Part shown: one piece after another, positions 1-12,200 of the stretch | Position numbering within the stretch: the stretch's first letter is position 1 | How the letters are laid out: each line of letters starts with the position of its first letter | Notes under the pieces: generated by a model | What the model was told of the DNA's origin: nothing | Seen by the model: the letters and a program-made list of their open reading frames with translations, nothing else | The model's database searches: none | Assembly: GCA_942159475.1 (NCBI GenBank) | Contig: OW804099.1 | Location: 9,439,954-9,503,953 of the forward strand | Reading direction: 5' to 3' | DNA: 64,000 nt | Source of the DNA: Sthenelais limicola | Taxonomy: Eukaryota > Annelida > Polychaeta > Phyllodocida > Sigalionidae | Position numbers and translations under genes: made by a program

Positions 1-1459
1 ACATTCACAGCTCTTCCCGGCCGTGGTCCCCTGTAGCTTTGTTTGCTATACAATGTTCAATAAGTTTGTACAAATGTTACTTGGGTTGTTTTTCTCTTAT
101 TACCCTATTACTTCACAACATTAAACATCAAAAGTCTCATAATATCAATGTTTATCATACATTACAAATTACACTTTAATTATTACTTTCCCTCTATACC
201 ATCTACAGTACAGTACCTTTTTCAAATGGTTTCTATTTCTTAACTTTCAACAATATTCATGGACTTAAATGCCACCGTTAGTTTCAAATAGAAACGCTAT
301 TATTGATATCTAATAGATACAATTTATATTTTAATATCCCTACTATTACTACTTCAATTACTATGCATTAATTATACATCATTTTCAACTGCGTTATTGT
401 TATTGTCATTTTTCTTAGCTCTTTGAGCCAAGAAAAATTTAAAATATATATTTTACATATACATTATGTCATGAGCCTTACCTTAAAAAGGCTATGTCTG
501 ATTACTCTTAACTTGCCTCAACTTAACTTGTATTTTACTTGTTTCGCTCGCAGTGTAAACTCTGTCAGCACTTTTACTGTTATTTTATAAAATCCTAGCC
601 CTGACTTGCAAAGTTGAAGGATTTCTTTTCAAAAGTCTCATTCAGACCTACATCTGCCACCCCCCCTACCGACTCAGAGGCTAACTAACTTTCTTCCCAC
701 CACACACTCATGGGTCACTTCTAAAAGGTCTAAGGTACAAGTTACGGTCCACGTCATTGTTATCTTTGATCAGAAGGAGAGAAGGGGAGGGACTGACCAC
801 CAGGTCAGCAAAGGGAGGGGGCATTGATTAAGAGCGGGAGGGAGAGGGGAGGGGAGATAACTAAATGACCTGGTCACGGCGCAAAGGTATTGGTCAGGTG
901 TGACACTGGTCGCTCTGGCCTTGTATTCATCTTTTATGTTCATTGTTAACCTGCGGTTGATTGGATCTCTTATCTAACGTGGTAATTAATTGGTCCAGCC
1001 AGGATAAGCCCAGGCCCTGTGTAACTGGTTGTAATCTGTCTAGTATATAAGCAATAAACTGATTACAGCTATTCTCTTTTAACTGGTACGGCTTGAGACA
1101 TACATCTCTGTGTGTTGCGTTGATTCATTTTCTCGCTCAACTACTGACCCTAAATATTCTTCGGAGAATGACCCTGAATTCTTCAATCTCACTATGTGTC
1201 AACTGTCTTACTACATATATTGGGTAATGATATATTTGATTGTGTTGACTTCATTTCGTTTATTTTAAATATGTTAACTTCATTAAATTTAATTGTATTT
1301 TGCTGTGTGTAAACTCCTTTTAGTATAGTTCACTTTCTACTACCCGGGTGCGACTGGGAGACCTGGATATTATCCAGAAGTCTTGTCACCTATTTGTCTA
1401 ATCTTCTCATGTATAACCATAGACAAATAAAGTATTTTTCAATTCCATTCTAAATCTTC
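1..1459. other. AT-rich non-coding stretch with LINE/LTR-like debris
   Basis: I see no exon here. A G/A-rich tract lies at about 770-860. A TATATAA-AATAAA cluster near 1042-1056 looks like an LTR promoter/poly(A) region, but no partner LTR, primer site or terminal repeats support it. Near 1424 the plus strand reads gacaaataaag followed by T-rich sequence, which resembles the 3' end of a non-LTR element. If COMMD7 has its last exon on this side, I could not find it here. Confidence 0.4.
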
Positions 1460-2385
1460 ATGTAATACACAAGATCTGCCTTCCTTTGGTAAGATGTTCC
1501 ATAGTATTGGTATTTGGTAATATAAAGATTTTTTAACTAATTCTGTACGAGGTTTTGGTCCTTCATTGTTTTGCCTCTAGCTAGTGATCTTAGCTTTATG
1601 TCCTCACTGTCAATAAAGTCTTGTTTAGAACTCAATCCATGAGCCAATTCCAACATATGTGCTGCTCTCTCCTCTCTGAGACTAATGTGATGCCTATTTC
1701 TCTTTGCAGTTCAATTACATTTTCCCTACTACTGTAAACGTATTTATTTTCGCGCAGATAAATTTTCGCGCACTAATTACAATGACACCTTTTTGTGGAG
1801 ATTTAAATTCGCGCAGCAAGGAAGTCTCACACATTGTTTATGCAATAATTATACCTTTCGCGCAGGATTTATTTTCGCGCACAAAGGTGGATGCGCGAAA
1901 ATAGCGAAAATAAATACTGCGCGAACATTAATACGTTCACAGTATTTAATTTGAATGCTAGTCCGATGAAAGAGTTTTGTATTGTTTGGAGTTTGGTTAG
2001 TAAGTTTTTTGGCGCGACCATATAAATACAGTCCCCATAATCAATTGTTGGTTTAACTGCTGCTTTATACAATGTTAATATATCATTAGTTGATAATGCT
2101 CCTTGTATTTCCATTATTGCTCTTAACCTCTTAGTAGACTGCACAATCTTCTGCAGTAATTAAATGGTCTTTAAAATTTAATCTGTTGTCAATCTTTAAC
2201 TCCAGATACTATAAGTTTCACAGTATTTCATATTGTTATCTCAAAGCTTAAATATAAACTTGTCTTGACTGTCTTTTGCTTACTTAGGTAATATTTCAAG
2301 TAAATTGCTCTTCTCTATGTTGATTGAAATTATATTTTTCCTACACCATAAATCGACCATATTAAATCTTGTTGTAGGTATTTGT
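1460..2385 (-). pseudogene. decayed LINE reverse-transcriptase C-terminal region, split by a MITE
   Basis: Reading the minus strand, fragments in shifting frames match the late part of a LINE ORF2 in the right order. They are WCRKN...INIEK near 2380-2290, GVKIDNRLNFKDH near 2215-2165, LYKAAVKPTIDYGDCIY near 2070-2010 with LQTIQN after it, then SERRAAHMLELAHG near 1690-1640, and finally WNILPKEG near 1510-1490. This motif order is usual at the end of CR1/Jockey-like reverse transcriptases. Several frameshifts and stops make it a relic. A 215-bp MITE at 1730-1944 interrupts it. The clade assignment is inference. Confidence 0.75.
1730..1944. mobile_element. MITE family 1, copy 1 (nested in the LINE relic)
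   Basis: The ends are inverted repeats: TACTGTAAACGTATT on the left and the reverse complement of TACTGTGAACGTATT on the right, both continuing into TTCGCGC-rich sequence for about 26 bp. The inside is unusually rich in TTTTCGCGCA motifs. LINE coding similarity continues on both sides, so the MITE inserted into the relic. A TA target duplication fits. A second copy lies at 42422-42628. No transposase is encoded. Confidence 0.8.
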
Positions 2386-3055
2386 CAATAAAGGGTTTAT
2401 TCTAACCTACAATGTGTTGCTATGGGTGTAGAACAACAATCAAATTGCATCATTTGGGTCACGAGTTACCATGACAAGTGTCATGGCACACAAATGCTAT
2501 TACAAAAAGCTTAATGCAGCCCTGAATGTCTTATAATTCTGCTGAACTCAGCCAGCCAGATAGTGTGCGCATTTAACACCAGCGGCGCTGATGGCTGCTA
2601 AATCTCCCAGTAGGCTGAGATGGAAGCCTCTGGCGCCACTCTGTTAACAAACAACAACATGGCAAACTTTTCCATTCATTTTTTTTTGCCTACCCGCCTC
2701 ATCAGCTTTATCCATCGGTTCCTAGACGTTTGATCTTTGGGCCATTTAACCCATATTATGTTTGCCATGAAAGGATATTAAAATAAATTCTTTTTAGGGC
2801 TACTCTGTTTCATTGCAGTCCCAGAACGGGAAGCTCTCACCTTAGCTTTATCTCCGCCAAAAGAAAAGCTAGGTGGCGTGACGGTTTTTTTTTTAAAGAT
2901 TTTATTTTCACTAGGTAAAACAGGTATCCCCTTCTCGGGGTTTCGCACCCACCCCTAGCTTGTCTACATTGTGAGAGGGGGTGTCATGATGGTAAAAAAT
3001 ATTTACAGTCTCCAAGATAGGGAGAATTGATCATGTATATAATGATAATATGAAT
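2386..3055. other. no gene recognised
   Basis: This is mixed-composition sequence without a convincing exon. T-runs near 2680 and 2888 may be tails of old minus-strand retroposons. It should be intron 7 of COMMD7 if the last exon lies beyond the window. Confidence 0.4.
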
Positions 3056-3057
3056 CT

Positions 3058-3122
3058 ACTCACCCATATAGTGGTTCTCTAATGTGTATATATCTACTCA
3101 CCCATGTAATGGTTCTCTAACG
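3058..3122 (-). repeat. duplicated exon-7 end and 5' splice site
   Basis: The last bases of exon 7 with its donor (TTAGAGAACC followed by ..ATGGGTGAGTAG on the minus strand) occur twice, 38 bp apart. The donor GTs lie at 3101-3100 and 3063-3062. Either could be used as a 5' splice site. Confidence 0.75.
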
Positions 3123-3200
3123 TGTTGCCGTTGTTGATGACTAACTTGAGCTGCAGGAATGTGTGGCCCACTCTCTCCATGTCACTACTGCCCGCCGTCA
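3102..3200 (-). CDS. COMMD7: COMMD7 exon 7 (COMM domain, FLQLKL strand)
   Basis: The acceptor is TTTCACTAG just above 3200 and the donor is GTGAGT below 3102. It reads VTAGSSDMERVG, then HTFLQLKLVINNGN, then LENHYM, equivalent to the SSELEKVG...FLQLKLVVKKGN part of human COMMD7. It ends in phase 1. A 40-bp minisatellite begins about 30 bp upstream of its acceptor, and its 3' end with the donor is duplicated at about 3058-3085. Confidence 0.9.
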
Positions 3201-6200
3201 CTAGTGAAATAACAGTTGATTATTACACATGTGTGCTGTATGAGGGGTGCAATAAAGGGTTTATTACACACCCATGCTGTATGAGGGGTGCAATAAAGGG
3301 TTTATTACACACCCATGCTGTATGAGGGGTGCAATAAAGGGTTTATTACACACCCATGCTGTATGAGGGGTGTAATACAGGGTTTATTACACACCCATGC
3401 TGTATGAGGGGTGCAATAAAGGGTTTATTACACACCCATGCTGTATGAGGGTGTAATACAGGGTTTATTACACACCCATGCTGTATGAGGGGTGCAATAA
3501 AGGGTTTATTACACACCCATGGTGTATGAAGTGCAATACAGGGTTTATTACACACCCATGCTGTATGAGGTGTGTAATACAGGGTTTATTACACACCCAT
3601 GCTGTATGAGGGGTGTAATACAGGGTTTATTACACACCCATGCTGTATGAGGGGTGCAATAAAGGGTTTATTACACACCCATGCTGTATGAGGGTGTAAT
3701 ACAGGGTTTATTACACACCCATGCTGTATGAGGGGTGCAATAAAGGGTTTATTACACACCCATGGTGTATGAAGTGCAATACAGGGTTTATTACACACCC
3801 ATGCTGTATGAGGTGTGTAATACAGGGTTTATTACACACCCATGCTGTATGAGGGGTGCAATAAAGGGTTTATTACACACCCATGCTGTATGAGGGTGTA
3901 ATAAAGGGTTTATTACACACCCATGCTGTATGAGGGGTGCAATAAAGGGTTTATTACACACCCATGCTGTATGAGGGGTGCAATAAAGGGTTTATTACAC
4001 ACCCATGCTGTATGAAGTGCAATACAGGGTTTATTACACACCCATGCTGTATGAAGTGCAATACAGGGTTTATTACACACCCATGCTGTATGAAGTGCAA
4101 TACAGGGTTTATTACACACCCATGCTGTATGAAGTGCAATACAGGGTTTATTACACACCCATGCTGTATGAAGTGCAATAAAGGGTTTATTACACACCCA
4201 TGCTGTATGAAGTGCAATAAAGGGTTTATTACACACCCATGCTGTATGAAGTGCAATACAGGGTTTATTACACACCCATGCTGTATGAAGTGTAATACAG
4301 GGTTTATTACACACCCATGCTGTATGAGGTGTGTAATACAGGGTTTATTACACACCCATGCTGTATGAAGTGTAATACAGGGTTTATTACACACCCATGC
4401 TGTATGAAGTGTAATACAGGGTTTATTACACACCCATGCTGTATGAAGTGCAATACAGGGTTTATTACACACCCATGCTGTATGAGGGGTGCAATAAAGG
4501 GTTTATTACACACCCATGCTGTAGGAGGGGTTCAATACAGGGTTTATTACATACCCATGCTGTATGAAGTGCAATACAGGGTTTATTACACACCCATGCT
4601 GTATGAGGGGTGCAATACAGGGTTTATTACACACCCATGCTGTATGAGGGGTGCAATAAAGGGTTTATTACACACCCATGCTGTATGAGGTGTGTAATAC
4701 AGGGTTTATTACACACCCATGCTGTATGAGGGTGTAATACAGGGTTTATTACACACCCATGCTGTATGAGGTGTGTAATACAGGGTTTATTATACACCCA
4801 TGCTGTATGAGGGGTGCAATAAAGGGTTTATTACACACCCATGCTGTATGAGGTGTGTAATACAGGGTTTATTACACACCCATGGTGTATGAGGGTGTAA
4901 TACAGGGTTTATTACATACCCATGCTGTATGAGGGGTGTAATATTTTTTTTTGTATTTAAAGTATTTTATTCAGACAAAAACATTGTGCAACGAGATTAC
5001 ATTTTTCTCAGAGTTTGCTGACCCAGCTGATTTGCTGGGTTTATTACACACCCGTGCTGTAGGAGGGGTGTAATACAGGGTTTATTACACACCCATGCTG
5101 TATGAGGGATGCAATAAAGGGTTTATTACACACCCGTGCTGTAGGAGGGGTGTAATACAGGGTTTATTACACACCCATGCTGTATGAGGGATGCAATAAA
5201 GGGTTTATTACATACCCATGCTGTATGAGGGATGCAATAAAGGGTTTATTACACACCCATGCTGTATGAGGGGTGCAATACAGGGTTTATTACACACCCA
5301 TGCTGTATAAGGGGTGTAATACAGGGTTTATTACATACCCATGCTGTATGAAGTGTAATACAGGGTTTATTACACACCCATCCCTAGGGTGAACCTTGGA
5401 ATTTGTTAATTTGCTGACCGTTTGAATTGGTTGTTCTTGGATTGCCATGTTTTTATTGTGTAGACGCCCTGATGTTTTGTGATGTAGCTTGTCAATGTGC
5501 ATTTGAACCTGATCTTAATTTTCTGACTTATTTTCTAATTATGTTATATCTATGTAAACCTTGATGTAGTAAGTAGTAGACCTTATGTTGATTTTGTAAC
5601 CTTTATTATATTCTGTCTAGCTTAACTTCAACTGAGAATAATGAGATTCACATAATGTTTTGGTTAAATAAAAATCATTTATATATCATGTATGCAAAAA
5701 TCAGCTTTACATTATTTTATTCCGGGTTCCATGCTAAAACGCCTGTACTATTAAACATAGACACAAGGTAATGAGACCAACCTGCAAACTTCCAGTCCAT
5801 GTCGACCAGTTGATTCACCATCAGAGTGTTCCCCAGTGAGACTCTCGACAAGCTGACCTGGTGTACCCGCCACTGCAAACAACATTACATTTACATTCAA
5901 GTTTTAAAAAAAAACCAAATAAAATTAGTCCAGGGAAATAAATGTAAAGATCACTCCGAGAGAGAGAAGTATTCCATGCTCACCTGTTCTGCAAACAGAG
6001 CAGCTTTCTCCTCCGACATTCCTGGAAAACCAAACATAAAGATTTACTGACCTAGTGTAGGGACAGGGCACTGACCTAGTGTAGGGACAGGGCACTGACC
6101 TAGTGTAAGGACAGGGCACTGACCTAGTGTTGGGACAGGGTACTGACCTAGTGTAGGGACAGGGTACTGACCTAGTGTAAAGACAGGGCACTGACCTAGT

Positions 6201-9200
6201 GTAGGGACAGGGCACTGACCTAGTGTAAGGACAGGGCACTGACCTAGTGTAGGGACAGGACACTGACCTAGTGTAGGGACAGGACACTGACCTAGTGTAA
6301 GGACAGGGCACTGACCTAGTGTAAGGACAGGGCACTGACCTAGTGTAAGGACAGGACACTGACCTAGTGTAAGGACAGGGCACTGACCTAGTGTAAGGAC
6401 AGGGCACTGACCTAGTGTAAGGACAGGGCACTGACCTAGTGTAACGACAGGGCACTGACCTAGTGTAAGGACAGGACACTGACCTAGTGTAGGGACAGGG
6501 TACTGACTTAGTGTAAGGACAGGACACTGACCTAGTGTAAGGACAGGACACTGACCTAGTGTAAGGACAGGACACTGACTTAGCGTAAGGACAGGGCACT
6601 AACCTAGTGTAAGGACAGGGCACTGACCTAGTGTAAGGTACTGACCTAATTTAAGAACAGGGTACTGACCTAGTGTAGGGACAGGGTACTGACCTAGTGT
6701 AGGGACAGGGCACTGACCTAGTGTAGGGACAGGGCACTGACCTAGTGTAGGGACAGGGCACTGACCTAGTGTAGGGACAGGGCACTGACCTAGTGTAGGG
6801 ACAGGGCACTGACCTAGTGTAGGGACAGGGCACTGACCTAGAGTAGGGACAGGGCACTGACCTAGTGTAGGGACAGGGCACTGACCTAGTGTAGGGACAG
6901 GGCACTGACCTAGAGTAGGGACAGGGCACTGACCTAGTGTAGGGACAGGGCACTGACCTAGTGTAGGGACAGGATACTGACCTAGTGTAAGGAGATCCTC
7001 CTGTAGCTGTGCAGCTCCAAGGTTACACTTCATTGCGCCTGCGAAAAAGAAAACTGGAGTATTAGAAAAATCTAATTCTGTCTGTTTAAAGAGGACTGAA
7101 GTTATCAGTATTAGGGAGGCTTCGATGTACCGCGTTGCTAGAAAACGTTAGCTCAACGCGGGATAGAAATTTGGGGGATTCCCCTCCTCAGATAGCGGAG
7201 GTTTGCCACCGCGTCCACTAGGCAGAAAGACCCTTCGATGGAGGACAACTACAGGGGGACGCGGGAATACACTGCACTCTGTTCTGTTGAAAACAGACAG
7301 ATAAAGTTTTGGGAGATATAAATTTACAAGTAAAACATCCTCCATACTATCTTAGCATGTATTGGAGACAATAATTTTGATTGGTCAAGATGTGTAGCCT
7401 ATCAGGAGGAAGGTTTTTACTCTGTGATTCCTGTTACTTATAAATATGTAAAAGCGCCCTCCATGACCCAACACACACCATCACAACCCTCCTGCAAGAA
7501 AGCTTTTAAAACATAATTTTCCAATTAAGATATCAACTCTTTGTACTTTGTATACATGGAAAAATGGTTTATCTTTCTTATACAAGTTAATTCCGGGTAA
7601 ATATAACATTCAGAATGAAGATATAGGCTTAGGTAAATGGGCAACGTAGGACACACTAAGTTAGCGTTGTTTACGTCCGTAAGAACTGACGTACAACGTA
7701 GACATGAGGAGATATGATGACTCATCGGGGGGTTCCCCTAAACCACAGGCCGCGTTATTGCTAGCGTTTCACTGAACGCGGTACATCGAAGCCTCCCTAT
7801 TTACTCACTGTTTGACCTACAGGACTGAAGTTATCAATATTTACTCACTGTTTGACCTACAGGACTGAAGTTATCAATATTTACTCACTGTTTGACCTGT
7901 AGGACTGAAGTTATCAATATTTACTCACTGTGTGACCTACAGGACTGAAGTTATCAATATTTACTCACTGTTTGACCTACAGGACTGAAGTTATCAATAT
8001 TTACTCACTGTTTGACCTACAGGACTGCAGTTATCAATATTTACTCATTGTCTGACCTACAGGACTGCAGTTATCAATATTTACTCACTGTTTGACCTAC
8101 AGGACTGAAGTTATCAATATTTACTCACTGTTTGACCTATAGGACTGCAGTTATCAATATTTACTCACTGTTTGACCTACAGGACTGAAGTTATCAATAT
8201 TTACTCACTGTTTGACCTATAGGACTGAAGTTATCAATATTTACTCACTGTGTGACCTATAGGACTGAAGTTATCAATATTTACTCACTGTGTGACCTAC
8301 AGGACTGAAGTTATCAATATTTACTCACTGTTTGACCTATAGGACTGAAGTTATCAATATTTACTCACTGTTTGACCTGTAGGACTGGAGTTATCAATAT
8401 TTACTCACTGTTTGACCTGTAGGACTGGAGTTATCAATATTTACTCACTGTTTGACCTACAGGACTGAAGTTATCAATATTTACTCACTGTTTGACCTAC
8501 AGGACTGAAGTTATCAATATTTACTCACTGTTTGACCTATAGGACTGAAGTTATCAACACTACAAGCTCACCTGTAGGGATTGCTACCAGAGTTCTGGTA
8601 ACATTTTTGACACCGGCCACACTGATGCCATTCTCTTCTGAAAATTCCTCCAGTCTTGATATCATTCTTGATGCCTGGAAAAAATATTTAATTGTTTCAT
8701 TCATATTAATGTTTTACCAGGCTGTTTAGTTCAGCTCCTAAAGCTGGTCTTACACTAACTCCTGGGGTAGTATACTACCAGCTATAGTTGTATGATAGTT
8801 TACCAGGCTGTTTAGTTCAGCTCCTATAGCTGGTCTCACACTAACTCCTCGGGTAGTATACTACCATCTATTGTTGTATGATGTTTTAAATTTTCTATCT
8901 ATTTTCTGATATGTTTCTTTTTAGATTCATGGGTCTGGTTCTCTGTTGACTGTGAGTTTCAGGCAACTTTTGCCCAGGACAGGAAGCCCTTCTGGTATAA
9001 TTAAGACTTGGTTACTAATTTTTAAATTTCTTCTGTTGGCCAAATGACTTCTGGTTGGTAATTTACTTTTTTTATTTCTTTTTTTTATTTTAATTTTCTT
9101 TGATTATATCAACAGGGCAGAAATGTTGACTACTTTGGCCTGCCCTGGTTTTGCATCCAAATTAAAGTCTCCAACTACAAATACTTGTGTTCTTGGATTC

Positions 9201-12200
9201 TTCAAAAATGTTTAAAATCAATTAGAAAAAATTTCACTGACTGTCATGATTTGAACAACGCGCAGGTGTTTGTTTTTATACACATCTATTATAGGTGACT
9301 ATGTTTTAATTATCGATATACCCATATCTTATGTTAGTTTTAAACTATTAGTAAATTTATGTGAACATATTGCCACTAAAAATCTTTTGATGCTGTAAAA
9401 TAGATAGAAATCATTAGAAATCAGCGAATTCTGAGAATACTGTACTTGTACATAATGTTTTGCCTGAATAAAAATCTTAAATACAAATACTTGTGTCGTC
9501 CAAATAATTTCCAACTACAAATACCTGCTGTTTCATGTTTATATTTGTCAGAAGGTCAGAATGAGTAGATAAACTAACACAAGTAAGATGTAAACCAGAA
9601 ATTAAATCACTTCCCATAAATTAATCGGCAGATTTATATTCTACCCAATTAAGCAGCTCAGCACACTCCAAAAGGCAGGTCGGCCCACACCGGAGACCAG
9701 CTTGGCCCAGGGCCAGAATTCTTTACACAATTTAGGGTTAGGGTTAGTTTTGGATGGAATTAGGGTCAGTGTGATTTTAGGCTATTTAGTTTGTGCAATT
9801 TTTTATTTCTTGGTCAATATAGCTTCTGGGCTGAGTTGGGTCTACTCTTTGGGCCGACTTGGTCTACCCCTTGAGCCGAGCTGGCCTAGGCTATGGGCTG
9901 ACTTGACTTAACTGCTGGGGCCGACTTGGCATTGGGCCGACTTGACAGTGAATCATACATAACACAGCTACCACACTGTGTGTTGATGCTTAAGATTGAA
10001 GAACAGGGGACTTGCATAGACGTCATTTTGAATCTTGATTCGCATGGAATTATGGGACTTGGTACAGTGAAAAATCTATGGAAAACATGGCAGGTATAGC
10101 ATGGGATATGTATCAGTACTCCAATGTCAATATCCATATGTTATGCATGTTTCCATAACACAAGACTTCATCATTCCCATCATGCATTTGATTATTATAG
10201 ATGATTTATAAAGCTAAGTTAATGGTGAAAACATTCTTGCAATTTTCGATAAAAATGTTGCTAAATATTTGTATGTCAGATTTCATCAGAATCCATCCCA
10301 GGATGCACTGTAACGACATGCGCAGTGGCACATGCAAATCCCTTATTACAAAAGTTAGATGAGAGAATATGTTCTGACTAACATACAAATTGAGGCAAAT
10401 TCAAGGGTTAAACTTTTAAGTTGACCGCTTGGTATTCAATATTTGAAATAAATATTTCTAAATAAGTCTAACCACTGCACACCACTGGTGTTACAGTCCC
10501 AAAGCTCAGATACTAAATAATATGGAAAGAAAAAAAGATAATTTAAATCAAGTTGAAAAAGTTAATTGATATAATAAAGTAGATGTATGTTGTTCATTAC
10601 TGAGTGGTTCCAATAGCTTGTTATGTGATAATCATGTATTTCTCCAAACTTTTTATCTACGTTTGTTTTGAGTTTGAAACATTGAAAACGGTTGTGATAG
10701 ACGACTTCTTTCTTTAAGACTACTAAGAAATTTTAACCTTGTATTACAAAACATGTGCTGATTATTCCTATAAATTATAGGTTCAATAATATTACCAATA
10801 TTGCCTATTATTATTTGACAACTCAATGAAGGCAACGCAATAGGATATCAACATTGTTGACGAGCGTATTTAGTTATATTCTGTAAATGATTGGCCGTAA
10901 TAGTAATAAAAAAAAAAAAAAAAATGAAAATGATCGAATTAAAATGAACAGTTAATCGCGTTAGAAAGAACACTACAGAAAATTACATAGTGTTATCACT
11001 ATGTGGACACAATTATAATACCTTAAGTATTAGGACAATCTCTCTACAAACATTGTGATATATTGTGATAATGTAACATATGATAATGTACTTTATTATA
11101 TGAAAAAGGGAAAATACCCCTATTTTTTTTACTTTCTGTCTCACTGCTATTTCTTATGTATTTTCATGTATTACTAGTCACTTGACTCTATTTTAACCGC
11201 TATGTTTAGCCAAAGGTATTATTAGCCTAGATATTATTCCAAATTAAGGTAACCGCTGGAAGATATGCATCGGACATAAATCTGATGCATAAGCATGTCG
11301 ACCTGTTTGTCTGCAACCGACTGTAACTGTACTTATTTTGGACAAATAAAAGATTATCTATGCTATTCTATTCTATTTCGGAACACTTATGAGTTCAAAA
11401 CGTTTTATTTAATAGGGCTATCCAGGAAGACCTGAATTCAGAGGACTAGTTTCCTATTCATGTATCTTGATTTTACTATGTCAGCATGTGAATAAAAGTC
11501 TTTATATATAAGACAAAACAGTGGGAGACGTTAGACCGACACGAAACATTCATTTGTACCGTATCTAGTGCTGTGTCTGTTTCCTTTGATGGCAGATAGC
11601 AAAAGTATTTCCTCAGGAAAATAAATTTCACAAAATTAGTTTCTTGACAATGGTTGATTGCAAAGAGCAACTAGCGGGGCAAAGATTTGACAGGAAATTA
11701 ACTTAAACAGGAGTCAAAAGTCCCCCACTTTCCCCTCTTCTTATAAAAGCCTGTTTTCTATGTTTAAATACTTATTGTACAGACTATATCAAGCCTAAAA
11801 GATATTTTTTTTTATTTACTATTTTTAAAAAGCACTGTAATAACGACAGTTGAGTTATCAACAAACAAGTACATTGTACAATCAAGTTCTAATAATCAAT
11901 TGATTGAAATGAGTGATTCTCCTCTCAGGAACTATTAAAATACCAATGATTTTTAGCTATTAATTAATAGCTACAGAAAGTATATTATCATTCTGGTTTT
12001 CAATGGTTTTTGTGATGTAATAAGTTAAATCAGGAGATATATCTATAGTTTGTGGGTGTTGTAATTTATGACAAATCACTACCGCCCAGGTTTATTAGTG
12101 ACTGTTGATTAGTGCACAGGTATGAGTCTTTATGCTTTATGATATATTAGTTATGATTTTGATATTTCAATGCTTGTGACAAATAGATTTAATGTTCAAA

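Noticed and set aside
880..1140. Solo LTR
   Set aside because: TATA and AATAAA lie close together, but no TG..CA ends or target duplication could be placed.
3228..5386. CRISPR-like array
   Set aside because: Units are contiguous variants without unique spacers, in an intron of an animal gene. It is a minisatellite.
9730..9750. Interstitial telomere
   Set aside because: Only two to three TTAGGG units, and the same core is part of a transposon family (also near 23868).
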